From positions 26,985 to 71,266 of the forward strand of contig JAGNSQ010000004.1 of the NCBI GenBank assembly GCA_017987975.1: DNA of 44,282 nucleotides, read 5' to 3'. The stretch is from Saprospiraceae bacterium. Its GTDB lineage: Bacteria; Bacteroidota; Bacteroidia; Chitinophagales; Saprospiraceae. The notes under the pieces were generated by a model. The model saw only the letters and a program-made list of their open reading frames with translations. It searched no databases and was not told where the DNA came from. This document shows positions 1-8,710 of the stretch, piece after piece (position 1 is the stretch's first letter; each line of letters begins with the position of its first letter). The position numbers and the translations under genes were made by a program.

Positions 1-42
1 GTAAAAGGCAAGGTATATTTACTTAAAGTAATAAAAGCTTAA
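1..42 (+). CDS. 3' end of a T9SS-cargo protein, paralogue of the next gene (partial)
   Basis: Only the last 13 codons and a TAA stop are in the window. The encoded tail VKGKVYLLKVIKA is almost the same as the last 13 residues of the next gene (VKGKVYILKIVKA), although the DNA differs at several synonymous positions. This marks the last beta strand of a T9SS type A sorting domain. The reading frame is inferred from that match, and nothing can be said about the rest of the protein. The most likely explanation is a tandem duplicate of the VIT-like gene that follows. Confidence 0.7.
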   Translation, partial: VKGKVYLLKVIKA

Positions 43-61
43 CCCAGATTATGAATACATT

Positions 62-103
62 GGAACAGTGACCTGCTTAGTGCGGCGGGCCTGTTCCTGT
101 TTT
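62..103 (+). terminator. Probable rho-independent terminator after the partial upstream gene
   Basis: GGAACAG (62-68) pairs with CTGTTCC (91-97), and TGTTTT follows. The stem is 7 bp with a long 22-nt loop that can pair partly. It lies 20 bp past the stop codon at 42 and ahead of the next promoter, which fits termination between the two tandem paralogues. The T tract is short, so this is tentative. Confidence 0.45.
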
Positions 104-188
104 ACTTGAGTGATTGTGTAAAAAGGGGGTTGGCTTTTGTCGGTAAGACATTAAAAGCGATTAAAATAGTAAATTTTTGTGCCAACAA

Positions 189-219
189 TTGGAAATGAGA
201 GTGGTAATGACTATATTTG
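189..219 (+). promoter_or_regulatory. Bacteroidota-type promoter for the VIT-like T9SS gene
   Basis: TATATTTG at 212-219 matches the Bacteroidota -7 consensus TAnnTTTG exactly. A TTG at 189-191 lies 20 nt upstream, at the spacing expected for the -33 element. Transcription would start near 225, leaving about 20 nt of leader before the ATG at 245. Confidence 0.5.
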
Positions 220-244
220 AATAGAAACAAATGAAAGTTACCAA

Positions 245-2374
245 ATGAAAAATTTAAAATTCTTCCTATGGGTAATTCTTACCCTTGCAATCTCTTCTCC
301 AGAATTACTGGGTCAATGTAACGGCTGCAAATTATATGCTTCAGATCCAAAGCAACCCTGGAAAAGGACCGACCTGTTAATTGATGATGTAAGTATAGTT
401 GTAAAGCCTGCGGGGAAGTTTTATCATCTCGATATGTACATGACTTACCAGATCAATGACCCTCAAAACTTCAAAGAACAAGATACTTTTGAGGTAGTTC
501 ATTTTTTTGGATTGCCTGCCAATGGAGCAATTACAGATTCTTGGTTGTGGGTAGATGATGTGATTATGAAAGCTGACATACTCGACAGGTATTCTGCTTT
601 TAATATTTACGAGGGCATTGTGAATCGCAGAAAAGATCCAAGTGTACTTTATAAGAACGGTAGCGAAAGTTATGAATATAGAATATTTCCACTGCCGGCC
701 AAAAAATCCAGGAGGGTGAAGTTAAGTTTTTTAATTGCCACCAATGAATTGAACAACATTGATTTGCCTCTGGGAATATTTAAATTTTCATATCCAAGTC
801 CTGACGTAAACCTGATAGTTTACGATAAAGATACACAACTCAATCCGGTTTTGAGCAATGGAACAGAATTTTCCAATAATAACCACCCTGAATATGGCGC
901 TTATCGATCTGCCATTATTAAAGCAGCCGATTACAGTGCTACAGATGGTAAAACATCGGGCATCAATTTTAAATTGGAGCAACCTGTAAGTTCCATTTAT
1001 TTGTCTACCGCATCAGAAAATGATATTGAAAATGAAGGGATTTTTCAATTGAGTCTGCAACCAACAAAAATATTAGGGCTAGATGCTTTAGAAAAGAATA
1101 AATATGTTTTTGTTCTGGATTACCATTTGGGTAATAGCCTCTTTACAAAGGAAGAGATGGTTGAAGCCCTAAAGTTTCAGATTAGGTCATTGGTACAAGA
1201 AGGTGATTATTTTAGGGTTCTTTATAATCAGATTTCGGCTAAAGAGGTATCTGATGAATGGATATCGTTTGATAATCTTGAAAACCTGGATGACATTATT
1301 TCTAATGTTCAATTGGGAAATAGCAGTTTAATTGGATCTCTTTTATATGAAGCCTATTATCGGGTTAAAGATGATAATAATGGTATTCTCATTGTAATGT
1401 CATCTGATGCCAACATTGTAAATGGTAATGCGGCACAATCATTAAATGACGAATTGAAGGCCCAGTTTGGGGAATTAAGTCGGACTTTTATTCTTGATTT
1501 TGCCCGCTATAATCAGTACAATAAGGGGACATTTTACTTTAGTGTTTATTATTATGGAAATGAATTATTGTATAAGATACTTTCATCCAACACCAAAGGC
1601 AACTATGTGACAATGGCAAAAGAAGGACAAAAGAACAAGTTGTATGATTACTTATCGGTATTAAACAGCAGCATTGCAGAGGCCCAGTTTGATTTTATTG
1701 ACTATTATATTAAACCTTCAGAAGGGGTTTGTTACGATATCTATCCGGTAAAAAATGGTAATCACATCATACAAGTTGGCAAATTTATAGGAAAGCTTCC
1801 GTTTACCCTTGAATTAACAGCTCTTTATAGAGACAGTTTGATTTTTAACAAGTACATCGTTGATAATGATGCTTTGCCTGGTAATTTTACTTTTTTCAAA
1901 CAATGCCAGGCAATGGGGAAAATATTGGACATTGAGAGCATTGGAACTATTCCTAAATATCAGGAATTCACACTTATTCAAACCAGCATAGAAAACAGGG
2001 TCTTGTGCCGCAACACTGCATTTTTAGCCTTAGAGCCAGGTCTACAGGAGCCATGCTTTGATTGTGAAGATGAATCCAATACTACCGTTAGTGTAGAGGA
2101 TCAGGATCCGAATCAAAAAGTGCTAACAGCGGCGCCTAATCCTTTCAGGAATGTATTGACCCTTCAATTAAAGGGAGTGGAAGACGCCGCGGAAATTGAA
2201 AAAACAGAGCTGATAGACCTTACCGGTAGAGTGACTACTCTTGTACTTAACTGGAGAAAAGGGGAAGCCGGACTGGTAGCAGAAATGGACGGCACTGACT
2301 TACAAAGTGGCATGTACATACTGAGGATAACGGTAAAAGGTAAGGTGTATATCCTGAAAATAGTAAAAGCCTAA
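245..2374 (+). CDS. VIT-domain-like secreted protein with T9SS type A sorting tail
   Basis: 709 residues. An N-terminal signal peptide (about 1-23, ending LLGQ) is followed by CNGC. Residues about 45-170 resemble a VIT (vault/inter-alpha-trypsin) domain: the segment around RYSAFNIYEGIVNRRKDPS and the later YRIFPLPAKKSRRVKL stretch follow the usual VIT pattern (YE-I-RR-DP, then R-PLP-R). The middle part (about 285-420) has alternating strands and helices like a von Willebrand A fold (VFVLDYHLG, later ILIVMSSDANIVNG), but a clear MIDAS DxSxS is missing. The C-terminal 75 residues (APNPFRNVLTLQLKG to the end) form a T9SS sorting domain, so the protein should be exported and held at or released from the cell surface. 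It is a tandem paralogue of the partial gene at 1-42. Function beyond surface or adhesive display is unknown. The next gene is convergent and only 6 bp away. Confidence 0.75.
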   Translation: MKNLKFFLWVILTLAISSPELLGQCNGCKLYASDPKQPWKRTDLLIDDVSIVVKPAGKFYHLDMYMTYQINDPQNFKEQDTFEVVHFFGLPANGAITDSWLWVDDVIMKADILDRYSAFNIYEGIVNRRKDPSVLYKNGSESYEYRIFPLPAKKSRRVKLSFLIATNELNNIDLPLGIFKFSYPSPDVNLIVYDKDTQLNPVLSNGTEFSNNNHPEYGAYRSAIIKAADYSATDGKTSGINFKLEQPVSSIYLSTASENDIENEGIFQLSLQPTKILGLDALEKNKYVFVLDYHLGNSLFTKEEMVEALKFQIRSLVQEGDYFRVLYNQISAKEVSDEWISFDNLENLDDIISNVQLGNSSLIGSLLYEAYYRVKDDNNGILIVMSSDANIVNGNAAQSLNDELKAQFGELSRTFILDFARYNQYNKGTFYFSVYYYGNELLYKILSSNTKGNYVTMAKEGQKNKLYDYLSVLNSSIAEAQFDFIDYYIKPSEGVCYDIYPVKNGNHIIQVGKFIGKLPFTLELTALYRDSLIFNKYIVDNDALPGNFTFFKQCQAMGKILDIESIGTIPKYQEFTLIQTSIENRVLCRNTAFLALEPGLQEPCFDCEDESNTTVSVEDQDPNQKVLTAAPNPFRNVLTLQLKGVEDAAEIEKTELIDLTGRVTTLVLNWRKGEAGLVAEMDGTDLQSGMYILRITVKGKVYILKIVKA

Positions 2375-2380
2375 GTAAGT

Positions 2381-2941
2381 TTAAGAAGAACGAGGACTAA
2401 AAGAGGAGGCTGTACGGATAGCCTGTTCTTTATGTCTGTTCATGTGAGCTACAATGATGTCCAGTGCAGTTTGGATGTCGTAAACAATCAAGTCATTGGC
2501 TGGGGAAGCAATGGTTACATTTCTTTTGACCGGACCTTCAATGCTCTCTAATTTATGAATCATTTGTTGACAATGTGCCGACAAGAGGGCAAGTGAGTCA
2601 ATAGCTTCATCCACTGACGTAGGTTGCCATATGGGCAGGGTTTTCTGTTTTTTAGGTTCACTGGGTTGAACAGACTTTAAGATCATTTTACCAAATAGTT
2701 TACGAAAGAAGGCAAAATTACCCATCATGCTGTGTACATACCTACCTTTTGCCACAAGGTCAAAGATGGGCCAGTAGCTTTCATTTACCGTAATAATGTG
2801 TATTATAATCTCATTTATGCTCCAGTCGTTTTTAGTGGGCTTTGTCATTCGCAGCTCCGGGCTTAGTCCGGCAAATTCTTTTTGAAAAGAAGCGTTTGTC
2901 TCTTTGATTTCGTTGATCCATTTCTGAATGGTAACTTCCAT
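2381..2941 (-). CDS. DinB-like (DinB_2 superfamily) metal-binding protein
   Basis: 186 residues, probably cytosolic, no signal peptide. The N-terminal helix with KNDWSINEIIIHI and the late AHMNRHKEQA give the three histidines (H48, H166, H170) that bind a divalent metal in the DinB/YfiT four-helix-bundle family. Members include bacillithiol and mycothiol-linked S-transferases and many proteins of unknown role, so no substrate is named. It is the last gene of a minus-strand operon, 5 bp after the dacB-like gene. Its link to the cell-wall genes upstream may be only transcriptional. Confidence 0.75.
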   Translation of the reverse strand: MEVTIQKWINEIKETNASFQKEFAGLSPELRMTKPTKNDWSINEIIIHIITVNESYWPIFDLVAKGRYVHSMMGNFAFFRKLFGKMILKSVQPSEPKKQKTLPIWQPTSVDEAIDSLALLSAHCQQMIHKLESIEGPVKRNVTIASPANDLIVYDIQTALDIIVAHMNRHKEQAIRTASSFSPRSS

Positions 2942-2946
2942 GTGTT

Positions 2947-4389
2947 TTATATTTTTTGATAAAGGTCAGAAATCAGTTTTTCAATTGCCTGGCGTGCCTG
3001 AGAACCAGACTGGGTATAGCCGTTGACTATAATTGAAAAAGTGTACCACTCTTTGTTTTTTGCTTCAATAAGTCCTGTATAAGACATAATCTTATTGAGT
3101 GAGCCACTTTTCATCCACACGTGACCTTTGGCCGGACTGTTTTTAAGTAATCTTCTTACAGTGCCTTCTGCTCCGGCTTCCGGCAAAAGATGGGTGGTTG
3201 TTGAGGGTGAGTTTTTGAGTGCAAACTGGGCTAAAAATCCGCTTAGAATTGCCGGTGTTACATAATTTCGGGCTGAAAGACCGCTGCCATCTTCAAGATG
3301 GATGGGTGTAGTGTCAAATCCTTTTTCAGCAAGTTTTTTTTCAATCAAAGCAATGCCTTCGCTACCAGAGCCTCTATTTCCTGAATTTAAGGCCAATGTT
3401 TTTAAAAATGCCTCACAGTACATATTTAGGGAGTGGTGATTGGCAGCACGTACCAGGTCTTTTAGAGGCATTGAAAAAAGTGTATCAATGCCTATTAAAG
3501 AAGGGTGGATGGTTGGCGTACTGATGACTTTTGCTTCTCCGCAACTTATTCCATAATGAGTCATTTGGTGTTTGATTGCCGAAGCCAGGAAATGAGGTGG
3601 GTCGGGAATCGAGCCCTTGATTCGAAAAGCTTGTTTGCTCTTTGGAATGCTGCCCACTATGCGTTTTTCATAAGTATAGGGTCCTCCAAAAATATAAGCA
3701 TTGTCGCCTGAATTTTCAGTGTCAATAGTTACTTCATTTTGGAGGATCAGATTGGGAATATCGGGAGTAACGGTTAGGATTTCAGCATTAGCTCCGGCTT
3801 CAGCTTGTGTGTTGTACCAGATTTCATATTCATTTTCGTTGACATTGATTCCCCAGGCACCAGAGGCATAGCCACTGCCGAGGTCATTCCATTGCCATGA
3901 CGGTGAAATAGGGAAGGAGTCAAAGATGGATTCATCGCAAATGAGGTTGCCAGTAATCAGTTTGATACCACTGGCCTTAATTTTACCTGCCAAATAATTG
4001 GGCAGTTCACTAAAATTTAGTTTTTCTTCAAATCTTTTAGAACCGAGTGAGGGGTCGCCTGATCCTAGCAGATATACGTTTCCAGTTAATACAGAATCTG
4101 TCAAAGTGCCGTCGTATGCCAGTACTGTTTTAAAAGTATAATTGGCCCCCAAAACCTCCCATGCTGTAAGCGAGGATAATAACTTTAAAGAGGAGGCAGG
4201 TACAAAACACTTATCATGATTATATCCTGCCATCATTTTACCACTTTTGACTTCGTGCATTGCGAAGCCAACATGGGCATGCTTCCATTGAATGTCATCA
4301 GCCCAGGTATTGATCAATTCTCCTGCTCCCTGTGACCACACACATTGAGCCAGCAGGGTAAAGAGAAAAATATTAATTGTGTTTTTCAT
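2947..4389 (-). CDS. dacB: D-alanyl-D-alanine carboxypeptidase/endopeptidase, PBP4 type (peptidase S13)
   Basis: 480 residues with a signal peptide (about 1-20, CVWSQ). All three penicillin-binding active-site motifs of family S13 are present: SxxK as S66-S-L-K69, SxN as S320-L-N322 and KSG at 427-429. The long insertion between the first two motifs, typical of PBP4, is present. Acting in the periplasm, it should remove the terminal D-Ala of peptidoglycan stem peptides and/or cut cross-links. The start overlaps the end of the M14-like gene by 17 bp, suggesting translational coupling within the rimK operon. Length fits the family. Confidence 0.9.
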   Translation of the reverse strand: MKNTINIFLFTLLAQCVWSQGAGELINTWADDIQWKHAHVGFAMHEVKSGKMMAGYNHDKCFVPASSLKLLSSLTAWEVLGANYTFKTVLAYDGTLTDSVLTGNVYLLGSGDPSLGSKRFEEKLNFSELPNYLAGKIKASGIKLITGNLICDESIFDSFPISPSWQWNDLGSGYASGAWGINVNENEYEIWYNTQAEAGANAEILTVTPDIPNLILQNEVTIDTENSGDNAYIFGGPYTYEKRIVGSIPKSKQAFRIKGSIPDPPHFLASAIKHQMTHYGISCGEAKVISTPTIHPSLIGIDTLFSMPLKDLVRAANHHSLNMYCEAFLKTLALNSGNRGSGSEGIALIEKKLAEKGFDTTPIHLEDGSGLSARNYVTPAILSGFLAQFALKNSPSTTTHLLPEAGAEGTVRRLLKNSPAKGHVWMKSGSLNKIMSYTGLIEAKNKEWYTFSIIVNGYTQSGSQARQAIEKLISDLYQKI

Positions 4390-5368
4390 CGTAACTTCCT
4401 AAGTGAAATAATGCATCCCCCTGGTTGACTACTGCTGCATGATTGATGCCCAACACATGTCCCTTATACCTGGAAACGATGGGGTAGGATTTCAAACCAT
4501 AGGGATCTTTAATTATTCCCAACATTTCACCTTGCTGAATGTTTTGGCCTGCTGCAATGGCTGCTGTAAATATACCGGGGTGAGCTGCCCTGATCCACGT
4601 TGTTTTATTGATGTGGATAACCTGGTCATTTTTGATGTTACCTTTCATTTGGGGCAGCATATCCAGATGGGTCAATATGTGCAAAATGCCAGCCACCCCT
4701 GTGCTCACGGCTAAATTGTCAATTCTCATGGACTCACCTGCTTCATAGACCAGGACATGGGTGTTCATTTCATGGGCAATTTTGCGAAAGGAATTGGTGA
4801 TAAGGGCTTGTTTTACGGCAAAAGGAGCATTAAAAACATCCGCCAACTTTTTACAGTGTTCATCGTGTGGTGAATACCGGGTATGGGGAAAATTGTACCT
4901 GAGGGAACCCCCTGTATGTAGGTCAATGGCATAATCGGTATGGGGTAAAATATTTTGAGTTAGACACTTTGCTACGCGAGATGCCAGGGATCCTGACTTA
5001 TGGCCGGGAAAACTGCGATTAACATCCTTGCCATCTGGCATGTCTCTCGACATATTGTTAAAGCCAAAGACGTTGAGCAGTGGTATGGCAATGATGCATC
5101 CCGCTTTGATGTCTGAAAAAAAACCTGAGGCGAGCAGGTTTGTTATAATTTCGATGCCATTGATTTCATCGCCATGGATGCCACCCAATAACAAAACAGT
5201 GGGGCCGGGATGATGGGATCTGAATATATGCGTGGTTATTGAAAGAAGAGAGCCGCTTGGCAATTTACCTGCACTCAGTTGAATTTTTTTATTTTCTCCA
5301 GGTGCTATTTTTTCTTCATTGATGACCAGGACATCAGGGAAGGGTGTTTTTGAAGAGAGAGTAATCAT
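4373..5368 (-). CDS. Succinylglutamate desuccinylase/aspartoacylase-family (M14) hydrolase
   Basis: 331 residues, no signal peptide. The zinc-site motif GGIHGDE gives H65 and E68, and LHTGG gives the third ligand H151. DVNRSFPG (N117-R118) is the usual carboxylate-binding NR pair, and E209 in VYEAGE is the likely general base. The C-terminal part carries the barrel-like domain common in AstE-like proteins. It sits directly after rimK with a 4-bp ATGA overlap. In this pairing such hydrolases are thought to act on N-acyl or glutamyl-modified amino acids or peptides rather than in arginine catabolism, since no other ast genes are present. The exact substrate is unknown. Confidence 0.85.
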   Translation of the reverse strand: MITLSSKTPFPDVLVINEEKIAPGENKKIQLSAGKLPSGSLLSITTHIFRSHHPGPTVLLLGGIHGDEINGIEIITNLLASGFFSDIKAGCIIAIPLLNVFGFNNMSRDMPDGKDVNRSFPGHKSGSLASRVAKCLTQNILPHTDYAIDLHTGGSLRYNFPHTRYSPHDEHCKKLADVFNAPFAVKQALITNSFRKIAHEMNTHVLVYEAGESMRIDNLAVSTGVAGILHILTHLDMLPQMKGNIKNDQVIHINKTTWIRAAHPGIFTAAIAAGQNIQQGEMLGIIKDPYGLKSYPIVSRYKGHVLGINHAAVVNQGDALFHLGSYDEKHN

Positions 5369-6243
5369 ACAATCACTTTTCTTTCAATAAATTCAATGAT
5401 TTTTCCTGCAATATCAATCTGGGTAGTGCCTTCAATGCCTTCCAAACCCGGGGATGCATTTACCTCCAGGATCAAAGGGCCAGTATGGCTTCTGAGCATG
5501 TCAACGCCGGCGATGTGTAAGCCCATTATCTTGGTAGCCTTCAATGCCACTTCCTCTTCTTCTGAGGTTAAAACTACTTTTTCAGATTGTGCCCCCCTAT
5601 GCAGGTTGGACCTGAACTCTCCGTTTTTTGCCTGTCTTTTCATGGCCCCGACGATCTCTCCATCGATCACAAATACGCGGATATCGCTGCCCCGCGCTTC
5701 TTCAATAAATTGTTGGATTAAAACCTTCTCTTCTGTTTTTTGAAAGGCCTCAACAATCGACTCAGCATTGGATTTGGATTCTGAAAGTATGACACCCAGG
5801 CCCTGGGTGCCGGTAGCCAGTTTTACAATGTAAGGAGCGGTACTTACTTTGTCGATGATAAAGGGCAGGGTGTATAAATTATTGGTAATGCCTGTTCTGG
5901 CAACACCCAGGCCAGCACCGGAAAGAAGTTGCATACAGGTAAGTTTATTTCGTGCCTTGAGCAGGGCCTCAGCTTTGAGTGTGGTAAAGATGCCCATGGC
6001 TTCAAATTGCCTTATGACCGAAGAGCCAAAAGAAGTAGCCGTAGTGCCAATTCGGGGGATAACCGCATGAACATTTTCCAGTTTTTGGAAATTGTAATAG
6101 ATTTCCAGTTTATCCTTTTCAATCAAAAGATCACAAAACATGTGGTCGAGGACCCTGACGTAGTGGTGTTTTTTTCTTCCGGCATCCACAATGGCCTGGG
6201 TGCTGTACAAAGAAGGATTTCTTGATAAAACGACGATGTTCAT
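5365..6243 (-). CDS. rimK: RimK-family alpha-L-glutamate ligase (ATP-grasp)
   Basis: 292 residues, the usual RimK length (about 300). An N-terminal pre-ATP-grasp region (MNIVVLSRNPSLYST) is followed by the ATP-grasp core: TGTQGLGV near 144-152, EEARGSDIRVFVIDGE near 180-195, and the metal-binding DMLRSHTGPLILEVNASPG near 243-262, with the conserved E and N before SPG. RimK adds glutamate residues to the C terminus of ribosomal protein S6 in enterobacteria; relatives make other glutamate-amine bonds. It is the first gene of the operon rimK / M14 hydrolase / dacB / dinB-like. The ATGA overlap with the next gene suggests coupled translation. The target in this organism is not determined. Confidence 0.88.
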   Translation of the reverse strand: MNIVVLSRNPSLYSTQAIVDAGRKKHHYVRVLDHMFCDLLIEKDKLEIYYNFQKLENVHAVIPRIGTTATSFGSSVIRQFEAMGIFTTLKAEALLKARNKLTCMQLLSGAGLGVARTGITNNLYTLPFIIDKVSTAPYIVKLATGTQGLGVILSESKSNAESIVEAFQKTEEKVLIQQFIEEARGSDIRVFVIDGEIVGAMKRQAKNGEFRSNLHRGAQSEKVVLTSEEEEVALKATKIMGLHIAGVDMLRSHTGPLILEVNASPGLEGIEGTTQIDIAGKIIEFIERKVIV

Positions 6244-6388
6244 TGAAAGCTTTAATGTCTGGCAAGATACAAAGATTTCTTTTTATGTATCAAAGACATA
6301 GTCCGAATGAAGCCGAAGTTTGAGTTATTTTTGACAGCGATGTGCCTGTATCACTGCTTTTCTCTGCCCGGTTTACTAAAAGTAAGTG

Positions 6389-6396
6389 TATCTTTG
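6389..6396 (+). promoter_or_regulatory. -7 promoter element (TATCTTTG) for the EEP nuclease gene
   Basis: TATCTTTG matches the TAnnTTTG consensus exactly and lies 22 bp before the chosen ATG at 6419, giving a short leader. No convincing -33 TTTG was found at the expected distance. Its position inside the longer possible ORF (ATG at 6386) supports the downstream start. Confidence 0.45.
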
Positions 6397-6418
6397 TCAT
6401 CCTGCTTTATTTTTAAAT

Positions 6419-8701
6419 ATGAGATTCATTTTACCTTTTTTTTTCAGTATTATTGGTTTGACAGCTTTGTCAGCCCAAATTTTTATTGATGAGGACACAA
6501 GTGATTGGCCACCCTCTGCTCTTTTGATCAGCGATGTTGGGGATGGTTTGGAAAGTGATCTTGACATCCAACATTTATGGGTAACTAATGATACCTCCCA
6601 TCTTTATATCCGCTTTGAACTGGATAGAGAAATCATACTGCAAGAAAACAATCAGGTGGCCATAGTGATTGATTTTGACAATAAGCTCACAACCGGATTG
6701 AAGGAAGCAGGAATTGGGGCAGAACTGATAGTAGTGTTTGGAGAAAGAGACATTTTTGTATACAATCCAAGTGGTACCAGTCAGCGGTTGAGGCATGAAG
6801 ATTTGGGTCTTATTTGTCTGCCATCTGTGAGTAGTAAATTTTTTGAACTCAAAATCAACAGGGTTGTGGATAGGGGCTCGAGTTTGCTTACCATGGGAAA
6901 TCAAATAGCCATTGCGGTAAGAAACCGGGTGATTGGAGGAGATGTACTTCCCAATGTGGGAGGTGTAGCAGTATATGACATGAAATCCGGATCAAATCCG
7001 GGTAAAAAATCTTACCATTTTGACAAACAGAAACCGGAACAAGTGAGAATACTGAGTTATAACTCTGCGAGAGATGGCTTAACAGAAGCTGGTATCGGGG
7101 AATATCAAATAAAGTTAATTCAAGCTGCCAATCCGGATATTATCTGTTTTCAAGAGTTGTACAGTGCCTCAGCGGCTGTGTCGGTAATCAATTTATTAAG
7201 TCAGAATTTACCCTTACCAGCCGGACAAAACTGGAAGGCAGTACGCATTAGTCCGGATGTAGTACTTGCTACTAAATATTGTATAGAAGCTGCTGTTCCA
7301 CTCGACGGTACAGGCATTTATCTGGTTTATACAGGTGAAAAATGTGATGAGCCGATGGTTATTTTTAACGCCCACCTGCCTTGTTGTGATAACGACGCTG
7401 ACCGCCAGGACGAGGTAGATGCCATCATGGCAAGGTATAGAACGATGAAGCAAAATCAAGGGGTGGGATTTCTCTATCCGAAAGATACCCCCACATTAAT
7501 TGTTGGTGATATGAATTTTGTTGGTCTCAATCGGCAAAGAAAAACCTTGAAAGAGGGAGACCTATTAAATGAAGGTATTTTTGGCCCCGATTTTTTTCCT
7601 GATTGGGATAATACGGCTTTGGAAGACGCCAAACCTTTTGTTCCAGGTTCGCCTCTCACTTATACCTGGTATGACGAAGGCAATACCTACATGCCTGGAA
7701 GATTGGATTATGTTTTTTATACCGGCAGTGTTATGCGACTGGACAATAGTTTTGTGTTAGAGACAGCCCACCTAAATCTGGAAGATTTACAGGATCACAA
7801 CTTACAAACCACAGATTCCCGATTTGCATCTGACCACTTACCGGTAGTTGTAGATTTCACACTCCACCCTGATAGAGAAGTTGCTCTTAGTCTTACAATT
7901 GAACTGAGTCAGGCTGTATGCTACGGTGATTCAGCCAAAGTTGAGATCAAGGCTACGGGGGGCAAACCACCTTATACATACAAATTAGAAAATGGCTTGC
8001 CTCAAAGTGATAATGTGTTTGTAATGGCTAATGAAGGTACTTTTTGTTTTTCAGTCATTGATGACCAGGGAGTCGTGGTAACTCAATGTGGGGTAGAAAT
8101 AACTATTCCAGAAGAATTAAAGGCAATTTATTCATTACAATCTGATACCCTGACCTGGATTATTATAGGTGGAAGTGAGCCCTACCAAACTGAACTTACT
8201 GGCCCCGGTGTTGTAAGTTTAGAAAATAATAGGGCTATAATCAATGCCAGTGGTCCATATCAACTCCATTATTTTGATGAAAAGGGGTGTAATGCTCTTC
8301 AAATAATAAACGTGATTGTTGATAAAGATCACGACGGCAGTCCATTGGAAGTTGATTGTGATGACAACAACGCATCTGTATATCCAGGGGCTACTGATAT
8401 TCCGGGAAATGGCATTGATGAAGATTGCAATGGAACGGATTTGGTGGGAGTAAATGAAACCGAACTACTTTATTTTATACTGCATCCCAATCCGGTTAAA
8501 GAGCTCTTATCTATTGATGCGCAGATGGATGGAGAATGGCAATATAAAATTGTTGATTCACTTGGAAAAGAAGTGGATAGTGGCAAATCTACAGCCAGGC
8601 AGGCTGTCGTGGACACTACTCCCTACATAGTCGGAACCTATTCAATTTGTTTTGAAGTTCAGGATAAAATTACCTGTAAAAGTTTTGTAGTCGTTAAGTA
8701 A
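6419..8701 (+). CDS. Secreted endonuclease/exonuclease/phosphatase-family protein with MopE-like motif and T9SS tail
   Basis: 760 residues from the ATG at 6419. That start gives a clean signal peptide (MRFILPFFFS...LSAQ, about 1-20); an in-frame ATG at 6386 would add 11 residues that spoil it. Residues 21-200 form a beta-rich domain of the DOMON/carbohydrate-binding sort. Residues about 209-482 form an EEP domain with the expected catalytic set: N215 (SYNSAR), E246 (CFQEL), H319 (NAHLP), D364 and N366 (VGDMNF), D430 and D472-H473 (SDHLPV). Residues about 640-675 (DKDHDG, DCDDNN, YPGA, NGIDEDCNG) match the putative metal-binding MopE-type repeat. The last 70 residues are a T9SS tail starting HPNPVKELL. 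It probably hydrolyses phosphodiesters outside the cell, as an extracellular nuclease or phosphodiesterase for DNA or phosphate scavenging. Substrate is inferred from family only. Confidence 0.85.
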   Translation: MRFILPFFFSIIGLTALSAQIFIDEDTSDWPPSALLISDVGDGLESDLDIQHLWVTNDTSHLYIRFELDREIILQENNQVAIVIDFDNKLTTGLKEAGIGAELIVVFGERDIFVYNPSGTSQRLRHEDLGLICLPSVSSKFFELKINRVVDRGSSLLTMGNQIAIAVRNRVIGGDVLPNVGGVAVYDMKSGSNPGKKSYHFDKQKPEQVRILSYNSARDGLTEAGIGEYQIKLIQAANPDIICFQELYSASAAVSVINLLSQNLPLPAGQNWKAVRISPDVVLATKYCIEAAVPLDGTGIYLVYTGEKCDEPMVIFNAHLPCCDNDADRQDEVDAIMARYRTMKQNQGVGFLYPKDTPTLIVGDMNFVGLNRQRKTLKEGDLLNEGIFGPDFFPDWDNTALEDAKPFVPGSPLTYTWYDEGNTYMPGRLDYVFYTGSVMRLDNSFVLETAHLNLEDLQDHNLQTTDSRFASDHLPVVVDFTLHPDREVALSLTIELSQAVCYGDSAKVEIKATGGKPPYTYKLENGLPQSDNVFVMANEGTFCFSVIDDQGVVVTQCGVEITIPEELKAIYSLQSDTLTWIIIGGSEPYQTELTGPGVVSLENNRAIINASGPYQLHYFDEKGCNALQIINVIVDKDHDGSPLEVDCDDNNASVYPGATDIPGNGIDEDCNGTDLVGVNETELLYFILHPNPVKELLSIDAQMDGEWQYKIVDSLGKEVDSGKSTARQAVVDTTPYIVGTYSICFEVQDKITCKSFVVVK

Positions 8702-8710
8702 TCAGGATTA

